In this document: piece after piece, positions 25,634 through 34,608 of the stretch | Layout: each line of letters begins with the position of its first letter | Numbering within the stretch: the first letter of the stretch is position 1 | Assembly: GCF_002943525.1 (NCBI RefSeq) | Contig: NZ_CP025394.1 | Location: 4,774,001-4,838,000 of the forward strand | Direction of reading: 5' to 3' | Source: Kitasatospora sp. MMS16-BH015 | GTDB taxonomy: Bacteria > Actinomycetota > Actinomycetes > Streptomycetales > Streptomycetaceae | Length of the DNA: 64,000 nucleotides | Notes under the pieces: model-generated | Databases searched by the model: none | The model's input: the letters and a program-made list of their open reading frames with translations, nothing else | Told to the model about the DNA's origin: nothing | Position numbers and translations under genes: made by a program

Positions 25634-27686
25634 TCACTGGTTGTTGTAGATGGTCTTGACCTGCTCCTTGGTGAGGACGTAGGGGTAGGTGCGGACGTCG
25701 GCGATGTTGCCGTGCACCTGGTTGCTGGTGGAGCCGCCGGTGAGCTTGACTGCGCCGATGGTCAGGGGGCCGGGGGCGGACCAGGAGTGCTGGTCCGCGG
25801 CGGGGACGCCGGCGGAGCCGGCGTAATCGCCGTTGACGTAGAGCGTGAGCGAGCCGTCAGGCCCCTTGGTGTCAGCGGGGGTGTAGGTGCCGACGAGGTG
25901 CGTCCAGTTTCCCGAGACGGCCTGCGGGTTGCTGTGGGCGATGTACTGCGTGGCTCCCGATGAGTCGGTGGACGTGGTCAGGAAGGTCCAGGCGTTGAGG
26001 GCCTTGTTGTACTGGAGGTAGAAGGCGCTCGTGTTCGTGCCCGCCTGGGAGACGAAGGTCTGGTAGCTGTCGACGTTGTCGAGCTTGACCCAGGCGCTGA
26101 CCGTGTAGGCGCTCTTGGTGTCGACGGCGGTGCCTACCGCTGTTGCCATTCCGCCGTCGAGCCGCAGGGATCCGGTGGAGCCGGGAATGGACGGCAGCGG
26201 TGCGCCCCAGGACACCGGGTCGGTGGTGGTGAGGTTGTTGAAGTTGTTGGCGTCGGTCTTGGTCTGGGAGAGGGTCCACTGGTCGTTGCGGCGGGTGAAG
26301 GTGACGACCGGGGCGCCGGGCTTGCTCGGGTCGGTGACCCCTGCCCAGGTGGTGATCTGGTTGGTCGTACTCCCTCGTGCCCAGAGGTCGGGGACGTCGT
26401 CGCTGGTGAGGCTCGCGGCGCCGACGATGGGCCAGTCCTGGACGGTGACGCCGGAACCGATGAGGGTGGGCGGTGTGCCGGCGGTGTCGAGGGGGGCGAT
26501 GGTGGTGTAGGGGCCGCTGGCGTTGGTCGCGCCGACGAACTTCAGGGCGTACTGGTAGATGTTGCCCGCGGTCACGCCACCGACGGAGGCCCTGGCGCGG
26601 ACCCAGAGGGTGGGCGTGCGCGGATTGGCGGTGTTGAGGGCATCGCCGGGGATGATCAGGTCGTAGTTGCCCCAGGTGCCGTCCGTGGTGAGCTGGGCTG
26701 GGTCGGCGAAGCTGGAGAGCCTGCCGGCGCCGTTGTCCACGGTGGCGTTGCCGTTGTTCGCGGGGTAGTACCAGAGGTTGCCGTCCTGGACGGCGAGGAG
26801 ACCGGTGCTCTGGGTGGGGGTGTCGGACGGGGCGAGGGTAGTGGTGTCCGATCCGACGGGGGTGATCTGGCTGACCGACTCCCAGCCGGGCATGCTCGCC
26901 TTGTACTTGGTGCAGTCGGTGGTCGATGTCGGGACGCACTTGGGCCGGGCCAAGCTATCGGAGCTTTTGTCTGTGAACTGGCCCGTCACGGCAGTCTTGT
27001 TGTTCGCCAGGTAGTACAGCTCCGGGCTACCGTCGGCCGCGCCGGGTGAGCTCGGGTCCTTGTGGACGATGAGGTCGTCCACCGGCTTCTGGGGGTTCTT
27101 CGCGCCGCGGTGGCTGACACGGTAGTCGTTCCAGGTCAGCCCGTCTGTCGAGCGGGGTGCCTGCGCGGCGGTGGCGGCCTGGCGCGGCGCGATCTGTGAG
27201 TCCGCGAAGCTGGGAACCCTGTTGGGGGCGTTGAAGGTGAGGGCTTGGCTGTAGTCGAGGAGGTCTCCCGTCTTGAGGTCGGGGACCAGGATGTCGGGAC
27301 GGCCGTCGCCGGACACGTCGCCGTAGGCGAGGGGTGTGGGTGCCCAGGGCACGTAGAACGAGAACGGGACGGTGGCGCTGAGGTTGCCCGCCCGGTCCTG
27401 CGCCTGCACGTAGATGATGTTGGTGCCCCAGTGCGTCGCCGTGACCGGCAGGCCGGTGACGGCGATGCTCGCGGAGGCGCCCTTCGGGGTCCAGGTCGGG
27501 GAGACCCAGCCCCAGCCCGGGGCGGGGGTGGGGTCGTAGCTCCAGCGCAGTGCTGCGATGCCGGAGGCGACCTTGCCGTTGCCGTTGGTGTCGGGGGCGT
27601 CGTTGGCCTGGAACTTGATGTAGCCGGTGCCACCAGGGTGGATGGGGCTGTCCTGTCCGTTGCCCGACGGGGGGAGCTGCATCTTG
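25634..27686 (-). pseudogene. LamG/FG-GAP secreted protein gene, 5' part missing
   Basis: About 680 residues of a large secreted or surface protein. In order there is an Ig-like segment (GYIKFQANDAPD, LPVTATHWGTNIIYVQAQDR), an FG-GAP-like repeat segment (AYGDVSGDGRPDILVPD and later VPDLWARGS), and a C-terminal LamG jelly-roll of about 200 residues (SAYTVSAWVKLDNVDSYQT, GSLTLYVNGDYAGSAGV, IADVRTYPYVLTKEQVKTIY). The frame is intact to the stop but its 5' end is cut off by the IS3-type element at 27687, leaving no native start or signal peptide. Confidence 0.8.
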
Positions 27687-27752
27687 GGCTTTACCCCAGG
27701 TTGTGGACACTTCTGAGAAGCGGATCTTCGGGTCCGTGGAGAGGATGTCCTC

Positions 27753-28049
27753 ATGGGTACTGCGAGGTACTCGGGGGAGTTCAAGCGGGACGCGGTTGCT
27801 TTGGTGGAGTCCAGCGGGCGCCGGGTCTCGGCGGTGGCGCGGGAGCTGGGTGTCAACCCGGAGTCGCTGCGCCAGTGGGTTGCACGCTCACGCGCACAAG
27901 CGCCTTCTGGTGCGGGCGGTGAGGGCCCGTTGACCCCCGCCGAGCGCGAGGAACTGCGCCGGCTGCGCGGGCAGGTCCGTGAGTTGGAGCTGGAGAAGGA
28001 GATCCTGCGGAAGGCGGCTCAGTATTTTGCCAAGGAGATGGGCCGATGA
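27753..28049 (+). CDS. IS3-family transposase orfA
   Basis: A 98-residue HTH protein: YSGEFKRDAVALVESSGRRV and SAVARELGVNPESLRQWV form the helix-turn-helix, followed by a leucine-zipper-like end (LRRLRGQVRELELEKEILRK). It ends in KEMGR, overlapping orfB by four bases (ATGA). Confidence 0.92.
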   Translation: MGTARYSGEFKRDAVALVESSGRRVSAVARELGVNPESLRQWVARSRAQAPSGAGGEGPLTPAEREELRRLRGQVRELELEKEILRKAAQYFAKEMGR

Positions 28050-28945
28050 CCGGCCGCTGGCGGTTCATCTCCGACCATCGTGACCTGTACGGAGTACAGC
28101 GGCTGTGCCGGGTGCTGAGCGTCTCGGCGTCCGGTTTCTACCGGTGGATACGCGCCACCCCTGTCCGTGTGGCCCGCAAGGCGGCCGACGAGGTGCCGGC
28201 CGGGCGGATCGAGGAGATCCACGGCGAGTCGAACGGCGCCTACGGCGTCCCCAGAATCACCCGCGAGCTGCGCGAGCGGCACGGCGCGGTGAACCACAAG
28301 CGGGTTGCCCGGCTGATGCGCGAGCGCGGCCTGGCCGGGCGGCGCCTGCGGCGCACGGTCCGCACGACGATCGCTGACCGGACCGTGCCCCCGGCGCCGG
28401 ACCTGGTCGGGCGGGTGTTCGCCGCCCCGGCACCGGACGTGCGCTGGTGCGGCGACATCACGTACCTGCCGGTCGGTGGGTCGTGGATGTACCTGGCGAC
28501 GGTGATCGACATGCACTCGCGGCGGGTCGTGGGCTGGTCGCTCGCGGAGCACATGCGTGCCGGCCTGGTCGTCGACGCCGTCCGGTCAGCGGTCGCCGCC
28601 CGGGGCGGCGATGTGCGCGGTGTGCTGTTTCACTCCGATCGCGGGGCGCAATATACGTCGGCGGCCTTCGCCGAGGTCTGTCGGGCGTACGGGATACGGC
28701 GCTCGATGGGCCGGGTCGGCTCGAGTTACGACAATGCGATGGCGGAGTCGTTCTTCGCCACGCTCAAGCGCGAACTGCTCTATGGTTCCCGATGGTTGAC
28801 CCGGCCCCAGGCACGCATGGCGGTCTTCGCCTGGATGGCCTGGTACAACCATCGCCGACGGCACTCCGCCCTCGGCTACCGAAGCCCCGTCGACTACGAA
28901 CGGCAGCACGCCAGGCCTGTTACTAACCTGGACTTGGTCGCATAA
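28046..28945 (+). CDS. IS3-family transposase orfB
   Basis: A 299-residue transposase with an rve-type integrase core. Catalytic residues are visible as Asp in WCGDITYLPVG, Asp in FHSDRGAQYTS and Glu in NAMAESFFATLKREL, the DD(35)E triad. The N-terminal part has the IS3 HTH_21 segment (GAYGVPRITRELRERHG). It would normally be made as a fusion with orfA by frameshifting. The gene looks intact. Confidence 0.93.
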   Translation: MTGRWRFISDHRDLYGVQRLCRVLSVSASGFYRWIRATPVRVARKAADEVPAGRIEEIHGESNGAYGVPRITRELRERHGAVNHKRVARLMRERGLAGRRLRRTVRTTIADRTVPPAPDLVGRVFAAPAPDVRWCGDITYLPVGGSWMYLATVIDMHSRRVVGWSLAEHMRAGLVVDAVRSAVAARGGDVRGVLFHSDRGAQYTSAAFAEVCRAYGIRRSMGRVGSSYDNAMAESFFATLKRELLYGSRWLTRPQARMAVFAWMAWYNHRRRHSALGYRSPVDYERQHARPVTNLDLVA

Positions 28946-28967
28946 CAGGCAAGTGTCTACGAAATAG

Positions 28968-30356
28968 GGCAAAGCCCGCACCAACCTCGGCGCCCGCGCC
29001 TACGACACCGCTCACGGCCGATTCATCAGCCCAGACCCACTCCTAGCCCCCGCCGATCCGCAGCAGTGGAACGGCTACGCCTACAGCGACAACAACCCTG
29101 TCAACCTCAGCGACCCGACCGGGCTCTGCCCCCGGAACCTGTGCGACGGCTACGGCCAGAACCCAGGCATGGACGTCGGCACCCACGGCACACCCGACGA
29201 CGAGGTACGTCCCGCGCACGGTACCGAGTCCACCATGGGTGGATCCATCGGGGACGACAGGCCTCACGGAACCCCCGGCCTGCGGAAGGTCTATCCCACC
29301 GTTTATATCCCCACCGACTGGGACCAAGGCGACGAGTTCATCAGGCAGTTCAACCACATCATCACCAAGGAGTGGCATAACTGGCCGGACTATACGTCCG
29401 GTTTCGACCCGACCTCCCCGCTAGCCCAGATGCAGATCGGCCACGTCTCCTGGGAGGCTTGCCAGCGGGTCAAGGGCGGCTGCCCCAAGGGCGTCGGCGA
29501 CCTCTCGACGGAGTTGGCCGCGGCGGCAGCATTCGAACTCGAAACCGGCGGAGGAATCCCCAACCCACTCGGCAAGGGAGGAATGACCGGAGAACGCCCC
29601 GGCGGTAGGCCCTGCAACAGCTTCGCACCGTCCACCCAGGTCCTCATGGAAGGCGGGAAAACAAAGGCGATCAGTGACATCAAGGTCGGGGACCGTGTGG
29701 AATCCGGCGATCCGGATACTGGCGAGGATCAAGGTGGACGCCGGGTCACCGCGCTCCACCTCAACCATGACGACGACCTCGTCGACCTCAGCGTAACCAC
29801 CCCAGATGGCCTGAGTGCCATCCTGCACACCACGGCGAACCACCCATTCTGGGACGACAGCACCAAGGCATGGACTCCGGCCGGAAAGCTTCCGGTGGGC
29901 GATGCCCTCGTAACCGCCTCTGGCCAGCACGCCTACATCAGCACTGTTGCCGCCGTACCCGGCGCTGCCGACATGCGTAACCTCACTGTCGACGACCTCC
30001 ACACGTACTATGTGCTGGCAGGCAACACGCCGGTTCTGGTACATAACTCAGGATGCGGCGTATCGTTCAGTGCGAAGCAGCTTCAGAAGAAGTACAAGCA
30101 TGCCGTCGACTTCGGCGTAAGCGGCAATTGGGGCAAGGGCAGTGCAAAGGCATTTGAAGATGCCCTGGAGACGCATATTCATGATCCGAGCACCGTTCAA
30201 ATCCCTGGCACTTACAGAGGAGACCCTGTGACGCACTACTACAACCCGAATACGGAGCTCAACGTAATCGTTGACCCTGCTGGCAACTTTGTCAGCGGTT
30301 GGAGGCTGGGGCCTGCGCAGATTCAAAACGTTCTGGCGCACGGAGGGCTTAACTAA
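28968..30356 (+). CDS. RHS C-terminus with HINT domain and colicin-D-like tRNase toxin
   Basis: The 3' part of a polymorphic toxin; the 5' part is lost at the IS3 edge. In order: the RHS core end (ARAYDTAHGRFISPDPLLAP, YAYSDNNPVNLSDPTGL), a variable segment, a pretoxin HINT domain from about 29,610 (CNSFAPSTQVLMEGG, HTTANHPFWD, DDLHTYYVLAGNTPVLVHNS), then the toxin from about 30,050. The toxin domain (KYKHAVDFGVSG, THYYNPNTELNVIVDP, GNFVSGWRLGP) matches the colicin D tRNase C-terminal family by motif. HINT proteins cleave themselves to free the toxin. The first in-frame ATG is at 29169. Without its export domain it is probably not delivered. Confidence 0.85.
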   Translation, partial: GKARTNLGARAYDTAHGRFISPDPLLAPADPQQWNGYAYSDNNPVNLSDPTGLCPRNLCDGYGQNPGMDVGTHGTPDDEVRPAHGTESTMGGSIGDDRPHGTPGLRKVYPTVYIPTDWDQGDEFIRQFNHIITKEWHNWPDYTSGFDPTSPLAQMQIGHVSWEACQRVKGGCPKGVGDLSTELAAAAAFELETGGGIPNPLGKGGMTGERPGGRPCNSFAPSTQVLMEGGKTKAISDIKVGDRVESGDPDTGEDQGGRRVTALHLNHDDDLVDLSVTTPDGLSAILHTTANHPFWDDSTKAWTPAGKLPVGDALVTASGQHAYISTVAAVPGAADMRNLTVDDLHTYYVLAGNTPVLVHNSGCGVSFSAKQLQKKYKHAVDFGVSGNWGKGSAKAFEDALETHIHDPSTVQIPGTYRGDPVTHYYNPNTELNVIVDPAGNFVSGWRLGPAQIQNVLAHGGLN

Positions 30357-30622
30357 TGGCTGGACAGTTGGACTCGTATGTCATCGTTGCTCGTGCGCTC
30401 GTAGAGTCGAGAATGAGCGCGCAAGAGTTCGAGACAGTTTTTCTGTCCATCTTCAGAGGAGAAGGAGATATGTTTTCGGACGCCGAAACTCGCGCCCTCC
30501 ACTCGCTCTTCTTGGATGTTGATTCCTATTGCTCCAATCCCGATCTTCGTGATACTGGAGATCTCGACGATGATGGCCTGATCGAATCGGCTCGGAAATT
30601 CCTTGACGCCGTGCATTCGTGA
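30356..30622 (+). CDS. Colicin-D-type immunity protein
   Basis: An 88-residue acidic protein that starts inside the toxin stop codon (TAATG), so it is translationally coupled to the toxin. It resembles the colicin D immunity family: FETVFLSIFRGEGDMFSDAE, LFLDVDSYCSNPDLRD and DDDGLIESARKFLD. It should bind and neutralise the tRNase domain. Base composition from here to about 31,720 is clearly lower in GC than the surroundings, in line with transfer. Confidence 0.85.
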   Translation: MAGQLDSYVIVARALVESRMSAQEFETVFLSIFRGEGDMFSDAETRALHSLFLDVDSYCSNPDLRDTGDLDDDGLIESARKFLDAVHS

Positions 30623-30786
30623 TTAGCCTTCCGTGTCGGCGATAGCGAGGATCTGTATCTGAATCAGGGATAGCGTGTCGAGGGCACACGTGGCGCGCCC
30701 TCGACACGCGACACGAGATGGTCGACTCCTTGTCATTTTTCCAATTCGACCTCACCATCGCAGTTTCCAAACATCCCCGCAGGCTA

Positions 30787-31240
30787 TCCACAGCCTGACT
30801 TTCGGCCAGGTCATCCGTACTATGTACTGGCGGGCGGCACGCCAGTGCTCGTGCATAACAGCAACGGACTTTGCGGGACACCGCAAGAGGTTGCTGCGGC
30901 ATATCGCGCTGACGCTGCCAACGGAGTAGGTGGGCGCAGGAATATCGCGGTTGCTCAGTATGATGTCGATGGTGGGACAGGGCAGCTGATTGGAGTCAGC
31001 GGCTCGCATCAGAATCCCGGTTCGGTGGGGGTGCCGAAGAATCCTATTTTCGACCCTAGCGGCAGGGAATCTGATTCCGAGTGGCAGGTTTTGGAGAATC
31101 TTGCGGAGGGGTTGACGCCGCGCTCATCGGGGACTGTCAACATGTACTCCGAGCGAGAGGTTTGCCCAAGTTGTCAATCGGTGATCCAGCAATTCCAAGA
31201 GCGATTCCCAGGAGTTACGATCAATGTCACCACTGGATAG
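30787..31240 (+). pseudogene. Orphan toxin tip: HINT end plus deaminase domain
   Basis: A second toxin C-terminus without its carrier. The first 70 bases align with the HINT end of the gene upstream (AGCCTGACT... matching AACCTCACT..., then YYVLAGGTPVLVHNS), with one base deleted. After that comes a deaminase-like domain: ESDSEWQVLENLAEGL supplies the xxE site and MYSEREVCPSCQSVIQQF the CxxC zinc site, ending INVTTG. It has no start region of its own apart from a GTG at 30845. This is the layout expected of a displaced RHS tip kept for later recombination. Confidence 0.75.
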
Positions 31241-31718
31241 CGATGGGCGAGACCGCATGGTCAGCTTCTTCAATGATCTGATCCGGTCTATCGAGGCCAT
31301 CGGGAGAGGGCCCGCGGTCGCTGGCCTAGGGGCGGAAGAGATCGAGAGCGTCCGTGTCGATCAACATGTCGACTCGCTTCCCATGTATTACGAAGAGTTT
31401 CTTCGTAATATGGGTCGCAGTGCTGGGCAGTTTCTGATTGGCACGGATGCCTTCTATCCGGAGTTGATGGGGATTAAGCCCGACGCGCTGGAGCTTCTGG
31501 TCGAGAATAGTGCCTCTCATCTCATCGCAGAGAATGCAATCGTCTTTGCGATGCATCAGGGATATCAAGTCTATTGGCTGGAGCCTTCGGGGAGCGACGA
31601 TCCGCCTGTAGCCATGTATCAGGAAGGCAGTGCTGAGCTTCGCGCTCGGTGGGATTCGTTTAGTGAATTCCTGGCGGACCAGTCATCGAGGGATCTCGCT
31701 TTGGCTGCGCGAAAATGA
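31224..31718 (+). CDS. SUKH (SMI1/KNR4) family immunity protein
   Basis: A 164-residue protein overlapping the deaminase tip by 17 bases. SUKH signatures are visible: IESVRVDQHVDSLPMYYEEF, then FLIGTDAFYPEL and a late EGSAELRARWDSFSEFLAD. SUKH proteins are common immunity partners of nuclease and deaminase toxins, so this one most likely protects against the adjacent deaminase. The gene looks intact and of low GC. Confidence 0.85.
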   Translation: MSPLDSDGRDRMVSFFNDLIRSIEAIGRGPAVAGLGAEEIESVRVDQHVDSLPMYYEEFLRNMGRSAGQFLIGTDAFYPELMGIKPDALELLVENSASHLIAENAIVFAMHQGYQVYWLEPSGSDDPPVAMYQEGSAELRARWDSFSEFLADQSSRDLALAARK

Positions 31719-31779
31719 TGCTTGATTGAATATGGACACGACTTTCCGGGCGAGTAGCGTCGCCCGGTGAGTAATATTC

Positions 31780-31815
31780 AGAAGCCCCGTCAGATTCAAC
31801 TCTGACGGGGCTTCT
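31780..31815. terminator. Perfect 15-bp bidirectional terminator
   Basis: AGAAGCCCCGTCAGA and TCTGACGGGGCTTCT are perfect complements around a 6-base loop, placed between the SUKH gene and the convergent integrase remnant. Confidence 0.85.
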
Positions 31816-31847
31816 GTGCGTCTTGACGGCAACGGTTGACGGCAACG

Positions 31848-32865
31848 TCAGCGGACGGGTGCTGCACAAGACGGCGGATCGCCGCCATCGTCGGGCTCGG
31901 CGCTGCCGTCTGTGGGGCGGCGGAGGGCGTTGCCGAGGAGGTCGATGGCGTCGCGCTGGAGGCGGAGCCGGACGTGGGCGTACACGGTGGCGGTGACGCC
32001 GATGTGGGCGTGGCCGAGGAGTTCCTTGATGACGACGAGTTCGACGCCTTGTTCCAGGAGGAGGGTCGCCGCCGAGTGCCGGAGGTCGTGGAAGCGGATG
32101 CGGCGGAGCTTGGCCAGGCGGAGCACGGCGTTGAAGTGCCGGGTGAGGGTGGCTCCCTCGATCGGGGCGCCGTTGGTCCGGGTGAAGACGTAGCCGCTGC
32201 CTTTCCAGCCCGAACCTGCTGCTTCGCGCTCCTGGCGCTGCCGGTCGCGGTGCTGTCCGAGTGAGCGCACGCACGGCGTCGGCAGGGCGATCCGCCGTTC
32301 GGAGCTCTGGGTCTTGGTTGGGAGGGCGGTCAGGCCGCCGGTGTTGGTGCGCTGGAGGGTGCGGCGGATGCTGGCGGTTCCGCCGGTCAGGTCGAGGTCT
32401 TCCCAGCGCAGGCCGAGGAGTTCGCCCTTACGAAGCCCGGTGCGTAGGGCGAGTTCGAACAGCGCGCTCAGCCGGTGTCCCTGGGCGGCGGCGAGGAAGA
32501 TGCGGGCTTCGTCGGCGGTGAGGGGTTCGAAGCGGCGGGGCCTCGGGGTGCCCATGCGGACGTTGCGGGCGACGTTACGGGGGATCTCCTCTTCGCGGAC
32601 GGCGTGCTCCAGGGCGGACTTGAGCACGGAATGCACGTAGGCGAGGGTCAGCGCGGAGAACCGCTTGCCGCAGCACTTTCCGATCACGCAGCAGCGGGGA
32701 CGACCAGCCTCCTCCGGCGCGTTCGGGACACGGGCGGCATCGAGGCCGCGTACGCAGTACTGGCAGCAGGTGCGGAACTGGTCAAGCCAGGTGCGGACGT
32801 CCTTGACGGTGAGTTTGGCGAGCTTCATCCGGCCGAGCCCGGGTATCAGGTAGAGCCAGGTCCAC
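31848..32865 (-). pseudogene. Tyrosine integrase, N-terminally truncated
   Basis: The catalytic half of a second tRNA-type integrase. An ATG at 32828 allows 326 residues, but the family-typical sequence continues upstream (LYLIPGLGRMKLAKLTVKDV) to about 32,865 and then breaks off, so the N-terminal arm-binding part is gone. Catalytic residues remain: Arg in RTGLRKGELLGLRW, the HDLRHSAATL box, LLGHAHIGVTATVYAH with Tyr. The type differs from the integrase at 22361. Loss of the N-terminus probably makes it inactive. Confidence 0.75.
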
Positions 32866-32971
32866 CGACACCTCGCTGCCTCCGGGTGCTGGGTGATCGC
32901 GGCCGACGGGGTCGAGTACTTCCGGATCCAGGATGTGACGGTCTCCCGCTACACCTACCAGGAGATCGGCA
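32866..32971 (+). pseudogene. Short coding remnant before the recombinase element
   Basis: A plus-strand stretch reads CWVIAADGVEYFRIQDVTV and SRYTYQEIGRP without start or stop. It lies between the truncated integrase and the left repeat of the recombinase element, and its origin is not recognised. Confidence 0.25.
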
Positions 32972-33142
32972 GACCCCGGGGAATTGCGTCCGATGACCGA
33001 TCGCGAGCTGGACGTGGGGCTGAACTGCGACATTGAAGCACCATCCTCTGGTGTCGTTGAAGGGCTCTTACCTGCGCTTTTGCGGACAGGCTTGCATTTG
33101 ATGCATGATTCTCGCATCCAGTGATCTAGGGAGTGCGGGTCG

Positions 33143-34243
33143 TTGAGAGGTCTAAGCGAGGGGTCCGCGCGGCTGGTGCTGCTCGACGGCGTCGCGCTGC
33201 TGCACCCCGAGGACGCCGTGTTCGACGGGATGCTGGAGGGCTGGGCACGTCAGCAGCTCGGCGGGCGGCGCCTACAGCCAGACACGGTCCGGGGCCGCCA
33301 GCAGCTCGTGCGCCGGTTCAACAAGTTCACCAACGCCTACCCCTGGCAGTGGTCCGCCGCAGACGTCGACGAGTGGATGACCTACCTGATCGGCGAGTTG
33401 AGGCGGGCCGAGTCGACGATCCGCGGCTACCAGACCACGCTGCGGCTGTTCTGCGACTACATCACCTCGCCGCACTACCAGTGGCCACAGGAGTGCGAGG
33501 CCCGGTTCGGCACCCACCCGGTTCAGATCTGCCACGAGTGGAACACCGCGGCCCACCTCGTCGACTACGAGGGCGGCCCCGACCGCCGGCCGATGACGCG
33601 CGAGGAGATCCAGCTCTTTCTCGACTACGCCGACGAGCAGGTTGACCGGGCGGTCCGGCTCGGCCGCAAGGGAGCCTTGGCGGCCTACCGCGACGCGACG
33701 GTGTTCAAGGCGATCTATGGCTGGGGCCTGCGTTGCACCGAGACCTCGAAGCTCGACACCACGGACTGGTACCGCAACCCCAAGGCCCCCGAGCTTGGCC
33801 CGTTCGGCTCGCTCCACGTGCGGTACGGGAAGCGGACCAAGGGCTCGCCGCCGAGGCGCCGCACGGTGCTCAGCGTGATGCCGTGGGCGGTCGAAGCGGT
33901 CGAGGACTACGTCGTCAACGTCCGCCCCCGCTACTCCGCCGCCGGCCGCAGCCCGGCTCTGTGGCTGACCGAGCGCGGCGGCCGGCTCCAGGCCCGCGAG
34001 ATCGAGGACCGCTTCGCGACGTACCGCGACGCCCTGGGCCTGGACAAGGAGCTGGTGCCGCACTGCCTGCGGCACAGCCACGTCACCCACCAGATCGAGG
34101 ACGGCGCCGACCCCGTCTTCGTCCAGAATCAGGTCGGCCACCGCTTCGCCTCGACAACGGCCCTCTACACCGGCGTCAGCGGCGACTTCATGAACACGAT
34201 GATGCGCACGGTCCTGGACCGCGCTCTGCGCAACGAACAGTAG
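33143..34243 (+). CDS. Tyrosine recombinase, element-encoded (first subunit)
   Basis: A 366-residue recombinase starting at a TTG behind GGGAG at 33128-33132. A SAM-like N-terminal domain (about 35-115: TVRGRQQLVRRFNKFTNAYP) precedes the catalytic domain with Arg in GWGLRCTETSKLDTTDW, the box HCLRHSHVTHQ, and VGHRFASTTALYTGV carrying the nucleophile Tyr. All main catalytic residues are present, so it should be active. It is followed within 9 bases by the HTH gene. Confidence 0.88.
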   Translation: MRGLSEGSARLVLLDGVALLHPEDAVFDGMLEGWARQQLGGRRLQPDTVRGRQQLVRRFNKFTNAYPWQWSAADVDEWMTYLIGELRRAESTIRGYQTTLRLFCDYITSPHYQWPQECEARFGTHPVQICHEWNTAAHLVDYEGGPDRRPMTREEIQLFLDYADEQVDRAVRLGRKGALAAYRDATVFKAIYGWGLRCTETSKLDTTDWYRNPKAPELGPFGSLHVRYGKRTKGSPPRRRTVLSVMPWAVEAVEDYVVNVRPRYSAAGRSPALWLTERGGRLQAREIEDRFATYRDALGLDKELVPHCLRHSHVTHQIEDGADPVFVQNQVGHRFASTTALYTGVSGDFMNTMMRTVLDRALRNEQ

Positions 34244-34252
34244 GGAATCGAC

Positions 34253-34600
34253 GTGACGGCAAAACTGGACTACCGCTGGCACCTGCGGGAGGTGATGGCC
34301 ACCCGCGGAATGTTCTCCACCACCGACCTGCGCCCGCTGCTGGCCGAGCGCGAGATCGACTTGTCGCCCAGCCAGACCTATCGCCTGGTGGTCGAGCGGC
34401 CGGAGCGGCTGAGCCTGAAGACGCTGATGGCCCTCCTGGACATCCTCGGCTGCACGATGGACGAGCTCATCGAGCCCGTCGCTGCGGCTGGCGCCGGGCG
34501 CCGCAAGGCAGCAGCGGCCGGCTCGGCCACAGGTGGGAGCGAAGGGCCCTCCGGAGTGGGCGAGTTCAGGCCCCGCCGGGCCCGCATCGTTTCCGAGTAG
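34253..34600 (+). CDS. Cro/C1-type HTH protein
   Basis: A 115-residue protein starting GTG. Residues about 8-72 form an XRE-like HTH (LREVMATRGMFSTTDLRPLL, SPSQTYRLVVERPERLSLKT, ALLDILGCTMDELIEPV). The C-terminal 40 residues are basic and low complexity. It sits between two recombinase genes and may act as a directionality factor or regulator of the element. Confidence 0.85.
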   Translation: MTAKLDYRWHLREVMATRGMFSTTDLRPLLAEREIDLSPSQTYRLVVERPERLSLKTLMALLDILGCTMDELIEPVAAAGAGRRKAAAAGSATGGSEGPSGVGEFRPRRARIVSE

Positions 34601-34608
34601 GCGCTTCC

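Larger units (their letters stand above)
27687..28977 (+). mobile_element. IS3-type insertion sequence
   Basis: A 1,291-base element whose termini are imperfect inverted repeats of about 27 bp; both start GGGCTTT and contain GACACTT. No clear target duplication is visible at the two ends. It separates a truncated minus-strand LamG gene from a truncated plus-strand RHS gene, so its arrival or later recombination removed the 5' ends of both. Confidence 0.8.

Noticed and set aside
33733..34608. N-terminal extension of the zinc-ribbon recombinase frame back to 33733
   Set aside because: The extension overlaps two genes with clear domains in another frame; the GTG at 34609 fits the gene spacing.
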